From NCBI GenBank assembly GCA_039545355.1, contig BCJJ01000003.1:2067092-2131091 (forward strand): a stretch of DNA of 64,000 nt, written 5' to 3'. The notes under the pieces are model-generated. The model was not told the origin of the DNA, ran no database searches, and saw nothing but the letters and a program-made list of their open reading frames with translations. The stretch comes from Trichosporon coremiiforme (lineage: Eukaryota; Basidiomycota; Tremellomycetes; Trichosporonales; Trichosporonaceae). The translations under genes and the position numbers were made by a program. Shown piece after piece: positions 36,039 to 48,360 of the stretch; positions within the stretch are counted from its first letter, which is position 1; every line of letters starts with the position of its first letter.

Positions 36039-37020
36039 GGCGAGGCGTGGGAGTAAAGAGTGAGGGGCCCAGAGCCAGCTGGGCAGAGGTGAACAAAGGA
36101 GAATACTGTCAGAGCAGGAAGTGGTCGAAAATAGGGGTTGGGTGAATGTTGAACGTCAGAAACGTTGCGGTACGAGCAGAGCAGAAGCTTATATGCGGTC
36201 TAGTTATCCTAAAGAACACAAGGGTTGACTGGGCAGCAAGGGCGATGGGGCGAACGGTGCATAGCAGAAACTGCTCATAGTGACGAAACCTCTCGCGCCG
36301 CTGACGCATGACGAGCGCTGACGCGGGCGCGTGTGTCGTCTCTGTCTCACACTGCTCGAGCGCCGAGCGCACTCATGCACTAGGGTGCCCTTTAGCACCC
36401 TTCGCGCACTCGTGTCAGGAGGACACTGTGGAGACGCTCCTTGCACCCGTCTGTGCGCCCCAGCTATCTGTGGTGCGTGTCGCGTGCGTCGGGCCCGCCA
36501 GTGCTCATCGTAGGACTCGGAGGTCGTTGGGCCGCCGGCCGTGCCCAGCCCGGTATCTGAGCTGCGCACGCTGCGTTTCATTGTTGTTGGTGCGTTGGCG
36601 TCCACTGTGTCTTGCATCACGTCACGAGAGCTGGCAAGTTTGGGGCCATCGGGGGCCGTGGCGTCGCCGAGAACGCGTGCCACCGCGCCACACTCATGTA
36701 TGCTCGTCACCCGTTGTTCGTGGACCCAGGCTGCATTCATTCCTCTCGTCTGAAACCATACGCATGCCTCTGCAGTTATCGGATCACCGCCATTGTTCTC
36801 ACCGGTACCGTCCGAAACTGGCAAAAACCCCTGACACTCGATCGAGGTTAGTCCGACATCCTGGGCCCTCATTCCACGGCCCATGAATCGCGCCAGCCCT
36901 TGCGTTGTTGCTCTTGGCAAATGGACGTGCGCAGAGAGGAAACAATAAAGCCCATAAATGCATACAAAAACAATGCGTCTAAGATTGGAGATGGAGACGG
37001 AACACTGAGACTGACAGAAA
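36039..37020. other. Intergenic region between small gene and UTP14
   Basis: This 0.98-kb stretch has no supported gene. It includes the 3' flank of UTP14 (36900-37020, AT-richer) and the promoter of the small minus-strand gene. Confidence 0.45.
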
Positions 37021-39962
37021 CTAGAACAGCTTGCGGATCGGCTCGACGATGGCGCCGGGCTTCTTCGTGACACGCGGCAGCGTGCCGCGCTGGAAAGCGG
37101 CGCGCGAATTGAACTCGCTTCCGATGTTCGCCGCCATGGCGGCTTCGTACTGCGCCACGCTCGTGTAGGGGTACGGCAGGTCCGTGGGGAGGAAGCGGGC
37201 CGCCTTCTTGTCCTTTTTCTCGGTGATGATGACGTTCGCACGTCCGGCGTCCTTGCGGTCCTCGGCAGCGACACCAGCGGTCTTCTTGAGGAACTTGGGG
37301 TTGGTCTTCCGCTTCTTCGCGCCCTTTCCACCCCACGAGCCCCATCCCGGCAGCGTGGTATCGACTGTTTGCGGCGCATCGGCCTCAATTAGAGCGGCCT
37401 TCTCGCGCGCGAAGTCCTCGATGACGTTGTCGCCCGCGAATGCCTCAGCCACGAGCTCACGCTGCGTGAAGGCCTTGGGGCCGTTGCCGGTGACGGGAAG
37501 AAGGTCGGCATCGGAGTCAGAGTCCGAGTCAGAGTCGGCAGCCCTTCGCTTGTTCGACGTGGCGGCCTTAGCTTGCTCAGTCGAGACGTCGGACTTGACC
37601 TTGAGGATGGACTTCGGCGCCTTGGACTCGGTAGCCTTAGGCGCCGAAGCAGCCTTCTCAGCCTTCTTGGCAGCCTTGGAAGCCTTGGGAGCCGCAAGAG
37701 AGATTTCAACCTCGTCGTCGTCTTTGATCTGAGTAGCCTTCTTGAGCTTGCCAACCGCCTTGGACTCAGCCGTGGCAGTGAGCTTGTTGCGCTTGCGGGA
37801 GGGGCCGGAGTTGGTGCCGTCGAGCCACGGGTTGACATCGCCGAACACTCCGACAGCAGGAGAAGGAGAGCGGGAACGGGCCTTAGCGGCGGTGCTTCCA
37901 TTCGTCGCCGGCGCGGCGGGCTTGGCCTTTGTAGGCTTGTCGTCACCCCCAGCGCGGCCGAAGACCATGCGACCCTCTCCCAGCTTCAGGACCTCGGCGT
38001 CATCCGAGTCGCTGCCACTGTCGCTGTCGTCGCCGAACATCTCCAAGTCGCGGCGCAGATTGGCCTCCTCCTCGGCAACCTTCTTCATCTCGCGCTCCTC
38101 AGCCTTCTTCATGAACGCCATCTGCATGAGGCCCTTCTTCTGAGGAACCTCGGGCAGCTTGCTGTCCAGTTTGGAAAGCTGGTCAAACGCCCGCGTCTTA
38201 ATGGTCTCCTCGTCGCTGTCGTCCTCCGACTCAGATGACTCGCTCTCGGAACCGTCCTTCGCGTGGACCTTGGCACGGAGCCTGTCACGCATGTCAAACA
38301 TGTCCTGGCGGGCCTCCATGGCCTCGTCGGTGGCTGCGGCATTAGAGGCCCAGCGGTTGCGAGCCGAGTGACGCTGAGTGGCACGCTCGAGGGCGCGCTC
38401 GCGGTCAAGTCGCTCGCGCTCCTCAGCAGCGGCCTCAGGGTCCAATCGCTCCAGGTCCTCGAGGCTGGGGCCATCGCCGGCAGCCTTCGCCTCACGCTTG
38501 CGCTTGAGCTTGCGGAACGTCTTCGACTTGATCTTAGCGACACGCTTCGCCTTGGCCTCGGCGCGGAACATGAGCTCACGTTGGTGGCGGAGTTCAGCAC
38601 GGCGAGCAGCGATCTCCTCCGGGCTCAGGTCCTGACCGCGCAGGGCGGCATCCTCGGCGGCAGTGACGCCAGAGTCGGTAAGGTTCGCCTTCGCGAGGAG
38701 AGCCTGGACGGCGGACTCGTGCTCATTCTCCGGCTTGAAAGTGGCGACGACTTCTCCAGACGACTTGACGCCACCGCGCTCAGTGGCCTGAAGAGGGAAG
38801 GACAAGTGCTCCGCCTCCTTCACGCGCTTCATGAGGGTGGACCACTTCTGCCCCTCCTGCTTCGTCTGCTCGTAGGCGGCCTCTCGGTCCAGTCGCTCCT
38901 GGACACGAGTGGGAAGAGGAGCAGCGAGGACGCCGCCCTTCAGGACGGACGTCGACTTGTTCTCCTTCTTCGACGGCAGCAGGCCGGAGGCACCAGCGAG
39001 GCCGGGTGCAGAGGCGATAAGAGATGAAAGGTCGACCTTGTTCTCTGTCACCGTCAGCTTGGGCGGCAAGCAATTACTCACGGTTCTTCAGAGCGAGATC
39101 ACCACCGTCGGCAAGACCAGGGCCCTTTGCCACTGGGAGGACTCGTCGCTTCTTCTCAACCTCCGGCTGAGCCTTGCTCTTCTTGTCCGCAGCAGCCAGG
39201 TTGTCCACGAACGCGTCCAGTCCGTCTAGATCCTCGTCGGAGTCATCAGAAAGGTCGGAGGGGAGTTCGGGATCCTCAAACATATCCTCGTCTTCCTCAT
39301 CGTCGTCGTCGTCCTCGTCGACCCCCTCATCGTCTTCCTCGTCGTCTTCCTCATCCTCATTCTCGTCGCTGTCCTCGTCCTCATCTTCATCCTCCTCTGG
39401 GAAAGCAGACTTGAAAGCAGTCTTCGGTGACCGCTCGACTTCGGGGTCGCTCTCTTCGTCGTCGGTCTCATCGAGGTTGATCTTCAGCGGCTTCGCAGGC
39501 TACGGTTAGCTACATCGAGGATCATGAACGCACTTTCAGAACTTCCTCCTTTCCCTTTCCCTTCTTTCCCTTACCCTTCTCCAGTTTCCGGAACGCATCT
39601 CCCCATCGCTCCTCGTCGCTTCCCTCACTGTCCCAAGCGTCATCGGACTCAACGTCCTCGTCGTCGCTGTCGAGCACGTCGGCCTTGTCGTCTCCAGCGA
39701 TCATCATGGCGACCTTGCGAATTCGGGCGTTCATGTCATCATCGTCCTCATCGTCGATGCGCCTGGCGCCGCCGACCTTCTCCTCACGTGAAAGGGCGAA
39801 CTTGGACTCGCTGGTACGGTGTCGCTTCGGGAGCTCCTGCTCGAAGGTGTACGCGTCGTCAACATTGTCGCGCACCTTGCCCTTGCCCTTGGACTTGGAC
39901 TTCTTCTTCCCCTCAGTCGAGGCGCTGAAGACGGCACTCGCTCTGGAGTTCTTGCGCGCCAT
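37021..39962 (-). CDS. UTP14: U3 snoRNP / SSU processome component Utp14
   Basis: Three exons, 39962..39534, 39499..39082 and 39044..37021, give 956 aa. The introns are only 34 and 37 nt. The start MARKNSRASAVFSASTEGKK is followed by a basic nucleolar-type region and a very acidic stretch at about residues 155-220 (39285-39402) made of Asp/Glu runs. The long third exon carries the Utp14 core: VQERLDREAAYEQTKQEGQK, the KAKRVAKIKSKTFRKLKRK block, NRWASN and the acidic MFGDD region. It ends with the conserved C-terminus FAGDNVIEDFAREKAALIE, LPGWGSWGG, RFLPTDLPYPYTSVAQYEAA and RGTLPRVTKKPGAIVEPI. In the family Utp14 activates the helicase Dhr1 to release U3 snoRNA during 18S rRNA maturation in the nucleolus. 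Assignment is secure; the short introns fit this genome's pattern. Confidence 0.94.
39285..39402. repeat. Acidic codon microsatellite in UTP14
   Basis: Imperfect GAN repeats (tcctcgtc-type units on the plus strand) encode the Asp/Glu run of Utp14. Such tracts are prone to length change. Confidence 0.7.
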
Positions 39963-40312
39963 AGTCGATGCTCGGGTGGTAGTGGGTCTAGGTGCAGCAG
40001 CTGCAATCTGCAGGTGGACGTCATGTACTTTCAAAATATTGAGCGGCGGTGACCATGCGGAGTGCACGTGGTCACACGTAATTGTGTCAGCACCTTGATA
40101 ACAGGCGAGCTCGGGTGTCTTCGGGGTGGATGCCACAGAGGGAGTTTCGGCGTTTCAGCGTGCCGTGTCCGTCCTGCTTGCTCCTGGCTGTCGATTCTCC
40201 ACCATAGCAAGCGTAGCCGAGTGACACCTAGCTCAACCACCTCCCTACTCNGTACGTTGANCTCGACGTCGCNNCCTCGANCANTNTCTGACTCGTCNNN
40301 CACAGCCCAAAA
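39963..40312. promoter_or_regulatory. Divergent promoter, UTP14 / ATP16, with ambiguous bases
   Basis: These 350 bp separate the UTP14 and ATP16 start codons. Ten undetermined bases lie at 40251, 40261, 40273-40274, 40281, 40284, 40286 and 40298-40300. A likely 5'-UTR intron of ATP16 spans about 40252-40305 (gtacgt donor, ctgac branch, cacag acceptor), so all but the first ambiguous base fall within it. Confidence 0.55.
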
Positions 40313-41540
40313 ATGTCCGCCCTCCGCCTCTCTTCGTCGTTCCGCGTCGCCGCTCGCCAGGCCTCGATCGCCCGTGTCGCCCGCCGCGGTTACGCCGACG
40401 TTGCCGACGACAAGCTCAAGCTCTCGCTTGTTTCCCCCTCGCAGGTTCGTCTCGACTCGCGCCGGCCAGAGAAACACAATGCACAAACGAAAGAGCGGAA
40501 CCGCAGAAGCATGGGAAGTCCAGAAGGAAGAGTAGAAGCGTCGCGGAAAGTGTGGAAGTGCGATATGGGTTGGGTTCGCGCAGAGGACCTTGGAGGGTCG
40601 GGAAACGGCGTCGGAGGAGCGGAATCTACACCTTAAGTTCTGTGACGGCGCGCAGATCACGACCTCGCGTTCTCCAGAGCCCAGCCTGTTTCTTGTTGTT
40701 GGCGAGAGATCATCCGGACACGATTGTTGTGGATTTCATGTCAGACTTTCAGGGACTGCTGGCAACGTGCTCCAGACTTTGCTCCGCATCGACCCGTTCT
40801 CGCGACCATCAACCGACCTGCAGCGACATTCCGAGCGTTCTTACATTGTGTTCAACTGGCCGGCATCGATCATATCAAGGAAGTGCTGACGTCAGGCTAT
40901 CTTCTCGTCGCAGGCTGTCACCCAGGTCAACATCCCCGCCGCTACTGGTGACATGGGTATCCTCTCGAACCACGTTCCCTCGATCGAGGCTCTCCGCCCC
41001 GGTGTTGTTGAGGTCATTGAGGAGGGAGGCAAGACCGGCAAGTACTTCGGTAAGTACGAACGCAGGACCGTTGGATTATGTGCGGACGACGCAGGCGGAA
41101 CAAAGCCCGGACGTCTGCTCTCGCGTCATTGGTCCAGAGGGTCCACTCGCGGACATCAGCAAATCTCGGACAGGACTCGCTATTTCGTGATCTTTCATGC
41201 GGCTATCATGCTGCTGGAATGCGCACATGCCCGTTTACGTCTCGTCGGATGTCGTGACTGAGTCTGACGTACCTTTTGCGGTGCCAATCGATCTCTCGAG
41301 GGATCCCAGCTGACCCCAGTCTCCACCGGCTTCGCCACTGTCCACCCCAACAACACCCTCACCATCAACGCTGTCGAGGCCTACCCTCTCGACAAGTTCT
41401 CCGCCGACGCCGTCCGCAACGGCATCAACGAGGCCCAGAAGGTCATCGGCTCGTCCGCCTCTGAGCAGGAGAAGGCTGAGGCCCGCATCGAGCTCGAGGT
41501 CTTCGAGGCCATCAACGCGGCCCTCGGCAAGTCGGCTTAA
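40313..41540 (+). CDS. ATP16: Mitochondrial F1F0 ATP synthase delta subunit
   Basis: Three exons, 40313..40444, 40914..41049 and 41320..41540, give 162 aa. The N-terminus MSALRLSSSFRVAARQASIA is an Arg/Ser-rich presequence. The beta-sandwich domain reads DKLKLSLVSPSQAVTQVNIP, ATGDMGILSNHVPSIEALRP and GKYFVSTGFATVHPNNTLT, with a C-terminal helix pair ending ARIELEVFEAINAALG. These match the epsilon/delta subunit of the F1 central stalk, which couples proton flow to ATP synthesis in mitochondria. The acceptor at 41318-41319 was chosen because it restores the family sequence KYFVSTGFATV; the earlier AGs give the wrong frame. The introns are 469 and 270 nt, far longer than others in the window. 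The start lies just after a probable 5'-UTR intron. Confidence 0.94.
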
Positions 41541-44500
41541 GCTGGCCGAAAAGTAGCCCAAGGGGAAGAGATCAACGTAGATGCCAAAAAATGAAACGCA
41601 CAAACTGCATTAGCCACTAGCTCCGGCGCAGCGCAGTGGCAGCCGCGCATACCTCAGTTTTCGGCTGTCAGGTCTGCTCAAGGCGTCGTTTGCGACAGTA
41701 GCGGGGTCAGAGCTGAAGATCGAGGCGTGCGCGGAGGCACGGAAGGAAGTCCAGATGCAAGAGCGGGCAGAAGCTCGGTACGTCAGGACGTCAGGACGCC
41801 AGAACGGGCGGAACGCGGACGAAGCAGTTTAACGAGGAATGCAACGGAAGTCGAGGTCAGCTGGTCAGTGAGATCGAGTCTGGGCCGGTTGGGCGGTGCA
41901 GGGGGGAAACGTCATGTGGAGCTCGCATGCGCTTGGCGTAGTGCGCGATGTGCGGATCGTGACGCGTCGCTGCCTAGTGCGTAGTGCGCTCGTGCCGCGT
42001 AACTCGAGTCTGGAAACTGAACAGACTGACATCAAAGTGTATCTGATACCTACACTCAGTGCAGCCTTGCTAATCATGAATGCACGGTGGTGCGAGTGGC
42101 GCGGCATAAGCGAACCCTCGGCGTGGGGGTGGGCGCCGTGAGCGTATCAGCATTTGCAGTGGTATCAGAGTGGGGCAAGGTGGTGCCAGCTGGACATGTG
42201 GGCATATGGGCATGCGGGGTGGCATGGGTTGAGAGCGTGCTTCGCATGTGACAGAGTCTACGCGAGCTACGGATGTGGCCAGAGTGGGCGAGTGGGAAAA
42301 GGGATCGGCGATCAGGACCCGTTCGACTCGCAGGATCCGTCCCCAGAGAGTCTAAAAGCGGCGCGTGTGTTGGAACTCGACCCTTCCCTGCCATAGCCTG
42401 CCACTTGAACGACTCGTGCAGAACGTCCTCTCAACACGCATTAGAGGTGCATACAGCCAGTCAAGTAGGTAGGGATGATCGGTGTTCGTTCCCGTTCGTT
42501 GCGCAGCATCCCTTCTCCAGCCCACGCAATTGGGCGGCGTTGGCGGGTCATGCTAGGTCACTGGAGCGCGAGCGCGCGCCGGACAGATCTCCGGGAAGTC
42601 GGTTCCCAAGCTTTCAGGCGTCTCGGTGGCCTCGGTGTGGAACCTCCTGTACCTCTTCCAGGTCGCTGACTGGTCCGAAGGGTGCGGGGCGTGCCTTGAT
42701 TCTCACGACGTGCTGTGGTGGCTCAACTGGCTCGAACTACAGCCACCCACGGTTACCGAATGGCTTGCCAAGCCGAGCGCCCGGGCTTGCACTGCGTTCA
42801 GTGACGAAACGAAACGATGGTAACAGCTGTGACAGACATCCGTACCAAAGACTTGGACCAAAAGACTGTACAAGTTGCTTAAGAGCGATTGCCACTGGAG
42901 TTAATTGGTGATCAGACACAGATGAGCGATGCCGCTCGCGGCGCTCTGTCTGCCGCTGGGTCCGCTCGCGGCGCGCTCGGGCTAACCGCAATGTCTGTAT
43001 GAGATACCGCTCGGCCTAGCATTGGTGTCTTCTGTATTGTCCTGGTCTTATCGATCTTTCCGCGGATTCTGCGGATGCCACCTTCAATACGTGTCAACAA
43101 ATACATATTGCTCGCGAACAGACGGGAAGAGCGCGGCCCGCCCTCTCTCGAACGACTGGATCATGGATTAGCAGTTCGAGACTTGGAGACTTCGCTGAGC
43201 TCGCCGGGCGCGTGGGTGTGCACCTGTGGACCTGGGGGCCGGAGCGCCGGAGCAGTGGGTTCGCAAGTGCGGGGACTCGTGTAAGCCATCGTTATCTCTC
43301 CCTGGCAGCAGCACTATGCACAGGCCAAACCGGCCAAACGGGTCGACGCCCCACTCTTGCTTCTGGGCAATTCACCGCTCACCCACTCCTTCGTTCCAAG
43401 TGCTGGCTGCCTCCTTGCGTCAGCAATTGTCTGCATACTATAAGTTGCGCAGAAGAGACGCCTCGGTATTCTTGAGTAGGCGCAAGCTTCGGGGCCAGCA
43501 GACAGGTGACAGCGGGGTTAAGCGAAATGAAAGCGTGAAAAGGAAGCGAGCGATTGCATGAAAGTGCAATGAGTTGCATGGGTGTACGGGCGGCCTGCCC
43601 CGCCTAAACGGTACAAGGAGGGGGGAAGACACCTGATAATGAATCAATTCAGGAGTTGGATGGCGTTCACGTTGGGATCAGCACCCCTCAGGTTCTTCAG
43701 CTCTACAGCGCTTCGGCGCTCCGGGCGGTCCTCACAGTCGTCCAGTCAGGCTCCCAGGCATCAGACCATCAGGCAAAGCTCAGGTCTGAACAACGGCCGT
43801 GTGACGCGCGGTGTGAGATGCATGGGTGAGGCCTTTTTCTTCCCCTCTGCACACCCGTACGCCCGTACGCCTTGCATTTTTACGCCCCCAGGCGAAAATC
43901 GGATCACCCCTCACGGCCCTCACGGATGCCGGAGCCACACGCCGTGCCGGACCGTGGGCCGCTGATCCCTCCGGAGCGGGAGATACATGATCTTCCTTCT
44001 CTTCTAGCGCATAGCGCACTGCCCACTGACCGCTCATCACTCCTGATGCGCCCGGGAAGGAGGGCTTTCACGAGCGAAACGAAGCGATTGGGAGCAATAA
44101 GGCAAGGGAGCAGCAAGGGGTGCAAAAGCGCCGAATGATTAACAACCAAACTCTATTCTCGTCGGCTGCCTTGCCGTCCGCTGGCGCACTGGACCAGCTC
44201 TTGCCGAGTTGGGAATGAGGGGCCGAGCGTGACGTTATCTTAGCCCGTTTCTTGTTTCTGTCTTTGCTTCATTGGACTTTCTGCACATCGCTGCAGAAGA
44301 CTTGGGACGTAAACATTGCAAAGCAAGCTTCCACATGCCTTTCCTTCGAAATGAAGGCGGGGGCACGGAGCTGCTGCCAGGTACCTAGGCATGGATCGGT
44401 GATCTGTGGATGCGATGGCTGCACCAGCTGCGCGGCTAGCGCCAGATGGCACCGTACCAGCGCAGTGGTGCATTCACATGCGCCCACAGTGTCAGGCCAT

Positions 44501-46100
44501 CAGGCGGCTTGTTTATGCATGCCTCCTCTGTGTGCATGTGCGCCGCGAGCGGAGCCAGCGGGGGCTTCACGCCGCGGTCTCGAAGTGAAGATGTCGGAGC
44601 GCTAAAACTCTATGTCCCCCCCTCCGCCGATCCGCCATTGCTCTCCTCTTTCAAGTAAAAGTAGCGGGGTATGCGTTTCGTACGCCTTTTCTAATCGCTG
44701 TTCGATCGAGGACTTGCATCGGCCCTCTGTCCTTGCGTTGCTTGCGTCCACATGCTTCGATCAAAAGCATGCATCACTCGGTGCCCAGGTGCCTCCGAGG
44801 TTGGCAGATTAGCCGCGGAGCCGTGCGCTTGCGCTTCGGATCTGCGACTTAGGACCTGGCGGCCTGCGGCACGCGTACATGGACGCGCAGCGTGCAGGCA
44901 GACTCTGCCAGATCTGGGCTCGTTTCCCTTACCCGTCGCAGACTTGCGTCTAATATTCTCCGTCCATAGCATCATGCGGCGTGCTGCCTGCATGCTCCTC
45001 GCGTCAGCGTGACCACCTCTGCACAGCTGTTCACTGGCCCGAAGCTGTCAACTGGCAGTACATGGGACGTCCAGCAATGCATCGCCGCATGCATCTTGGT
45101 TTGCAAAGCGCAGAAAATCCACAGAAGCACCACGGCTGGGGTACGCGGCAAAATAGGGTTTGGCTGGCTTTTTGCATGATTGGTTTGACCAGCAGAGGGG
45201 CAGAGGACGGCTGGGAGGAGCAGAGGACGTGCGATGGGATCTGGGTCACCGGTGGGACGCGGTGGGATGGACGGGACGCCGGGCAGGCTGGGGTGCACGG
45301 GACACGGCTTGGACCTGCGCTGTGCTGCCTGCGCCGCGACCAGTGGTCTGGCAGGCAGGCCTGGAGGCCCCGCGGACAGACGCCGAGACCTTCGACCTGA
45401 AGCGGACACGAGACAGCGCGTAACATGCACCACGGGCTTAGAACAGCGCGTAACTGACATCCCAAGAGTGGAGGCGCACAAGGCAGCGCCTCGGTTCCAG
45501 CTGCGGGGCAGGCACTGCAACACATACAACACAAGATCAGTCCTCATGACACGGAGCTGGTACACGGTGCGGACGAGGACTTCGGTGATGGCGGCGGTGA
45601 TACGACCTCGATACGCCGGTGGTTATGCAAGCATGCATCGGTGATGGTGCGAGGTGGAATTAAAGGGCCGGTCAGAGGCAGCGAGCGAGCAGCGACACGA
45701 GGACTGTGGCGTCGCAATTCCATACCTCAAGCTGTGGTTGAGGTGCAGTCGATCCGGCTGGCTGACCCGTTGGCTGGGCCAGTTGAGCCGCGGGCTGGGT
45801 TGGCGATGATCACTGACAGACTGGGTTTCAACCTGTCGCGATTGTAATGGGAGATTAGCATTGTGCGGTAGGTTTCGTGTTCGAATGTGAAAATGGGGAT
45901 TAGAAAAAGAAGTAGTGAATTCTTGGGTGCAGGACGGAAGCATTCCGAGTTCAGGGTCCAGTGTGTCTTTCTCGGCGCCTCCGCCAAAAGTATGACTGGC
46001 TGACAGAGTTTGCTCCTTGCGATCCTGCGGCCAGCCTCAGCCCTGCTGCCTGGCGGCCTGGCAAACCCACCGCCGCACCCCCCGTACCGCCGACTCTCCC

Positions 46101-46140
46101 CCAGTCAGCCCAGCCAGCCAGCCAGAGTCAGCCAGCCAGC
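46101..46140. repeat. ccag-unit tandem repeat
   Basis: Short tetranucleotide repeats (cagccagccagccag-like) lie in the C-rich leader region. Confidence 0.6.
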
Positions 46141-47599
46141 ATTCTAGTCTTGTCCTAGGTCCTAGGTCCTGGTCCCTCCTGGCCCTCCTAGCTAGCCCCT
46201 CTCCTCCTCCCTCGTCTCAGTCCCATCTCCTAGGGCTCCTGACTCCTAGTCGCCTTTCCCCTGCGCTAGCTTCCTATTCCTGCCAGCGCCAACCACCACC
46301 TGCTCATCACCGCCGCAACCACCAACACCGCTCTCACCGGCATCCACACAAACCTCCTCCCCTCATCTCTCTCCACCGCAGATCCTCTCCCAACGGCACA
46401 CCCCCGACATCTACACCCTCTTCTCTATCTCCTCCCCCCCTCTTCTCTCCCCCTTCTCCGGTGCCACCCACTATTACCACGCCCAATTCCAATCCGGCAC
46501 CAGACACACCAACTCCCTTCCCTCCCCCCCTCCTACCCCTCTCCACGCGCGCATCACGTCTTCTCCCATCCCCCTCTTGTCTCGCAAAATCGCTTGAACG
46601 CGCTGCAACCCGTCCACATTGCACGCCCATCGTTCGGCCATCAGCACATTCCTGTGGGAACAGATAACACAACCGCCGAGGATCAGAATCCGCCGTGAGC
46701 CCCGACGAGGCATCCAGAGCAAAGGCCCGCTTTCGCCCTTTGCCTCTTCACCTGACCCTTCCTCCGCCGAGCTTGTATCTGATCAGGCGTCCCTGCATCC
46801 GTCGACGGCTCGAGTATCCTGTCACCCACTCCGCCTTCGACAGCTGCATCTGTTCGTCGACATCCAGTCGATAAAAACGCCAGAAAGCTTGGCTTGCTTT
46901 CACGTCACCACTACCCCGCGGCGCGTCTCACGTTTCGTCGATCTCGTCCCTTCCCTGCGTTTGCATCGAGGGCCCCGTCCAACGCTCCGTCGCATCTCTA
47001 GCAAGCATAACACGAGTCTTTACGGAGTACGTGATCTCACTGCAACGCAGAACGCGACACTCTCCATACCGCCTTCGGCAAGATCGGTTTCGTCTGGTCT
47101 CGATTGCTCGCGGTCACTCGCATCGCCGTTACTTCGGACCCCAACACGACATCCATCCTTGTCGGTTGCGCGTTTCATCGGATCAGAGACTGCTGCACGC
47201 CTCTTTGACGCGTCCACCTTCTCGCCCTTTCCCCAGCTGCTGATTGCCCTCGTGATCGGCCATCACGGTCAACGCGATTGCAAGTAGTGCGCCACCTCGC
47301 CCCTTAGCATCGGCGTCGTACGGGTGAGTTTCATGAGATGATGCCGTCGAGTCCTAGAGCGTTTCTCACGTTTAGCTGTTTAAACCTTCTGTCGGTGTCT
47401 ACGCGCTGCACCGTGCAAAGCGACGTGCAAGCTCGCATCCCCGAGACAGGGCAATCGAAGATCGCAGGGTGCCCACCGCGCGACTCACCGACCTCGAGCG
47501 CCCACTACCGTCTGCGCCTCCCGCCAGTCAAGTCGACCGCGAGCTGCGTTCTCCACCTGACGCAGGCTGGAACGCATCGTCCCCCATCGCACAGCTCGA

Positions 47600-47627
47600 T
47601 ACACACACACATACACACGTACACACC
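47600..47627. repeat. CA dinucleotide microsatellite
   Basis: Interrupted (ca)n run in the upstream region of the LisH/poly-Q gene. Confidence 0.65.
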
Positions 47628-48251
47628 GCCAGGTGAACACTGTGTGGCTTTTCCCGTCAGGTCATCTCGGCGACAAAACCAAGCCCGCTCTGTCATCCAC
47701 CACCAGGATCAACAGCTCCATCGCCATCCATCTTCCTCCATCACTTGCCATCCACACCAACAACTGTATCCATTAGCACTGCATTCTCGCTGGCATCAAC
47801 ATCGGTCATCACGGAAAACCGGACACGCTTTTATTGTTGAGCTTGTCGCCCCGCCCCTTTGTCTCAAACCCGAAGTGCACAGACCTGCATCACAGGTCGG
47901 CCCTCGTTCTTCACGTACTACCGACGACAACGACATACTCCTCTCGCACCTGACGACATTCATTGCGTGTACCTCGGCTTGCATAACCCCGTGACAAGCG
48001 TTATCGGCCCACACACAATCGTCGTCACCGTTTTTCCCCAGTGAAGAGAAGACATCGACAAGCCCGCAACACACTTCGGACATCCGACCACCTCCAGCAG
48101 GCGTAAGGGCAGTATTCATAAAGTACGCCCTCAACTGCAAGGTTGGGTTTCTTTCGTCTCGTTGCGCATTCCTCTCTCTGCGGCGCCTCTGAGGTGACCT
48201 TGGGATAGCGACAAGGAAGGTGCATTTGTGTCGAGGCCCTGGCGATAAAAC

Positions 48252-48357
48252 GTAAGTAACACTCCCAAGTAAGGTGGTACCGCCGAGTTCTGAGTTGAGA
48301 CCTCGCCGACGTCTTCCGATTGATCTCGAACGGCCCGATGCTGACGCTTCCTCACAG
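48252..48357 (+). other. Probable 5'-UTR intron of the LisH/poly-Q gene
   Basis: A gtaagt donor at 48252, a gctgac branch site and a cacag acceptor at 48357 lie three bases before the ATG at 48361. Removing it places the start codon directly after the junction. This supports the ATG at 48361 over the in-frame ATG at 48274, which would lie inside the intron. Confidence 0.6.
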
Positions 48358-48360
48358 GCC

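Larger units (their letters stand above)
41541..48251. other. 6.7-kb region without a recognisable gene
   Basis: No open frame here has a conserved motif or coherent splice structure. Composition changes along it. Parts of 41.6-45.6 kb are mixed, with gcatgc-type palindromes (octamers at 44515, 44767, 45087 and 45631). From about 46.0 kb on, the plus strand is strongly C- and CT-rich, typical of a long promoter and transcribed leader for the gene at 48361. Simple repeats include ccag units (46101-46140) and a CA microsatellite (47600-47627). A non-coding RNA could lie here but cannot be shown from sequence alone. Confidence 0.45.

Noticed and set aside
38263..39027. 254-aa plus-strand frame opposite UTP14
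   Set aside because: Shadow of the GC-rich UTP14 exon. The conserved Utp14 motifs are on the minus strand.
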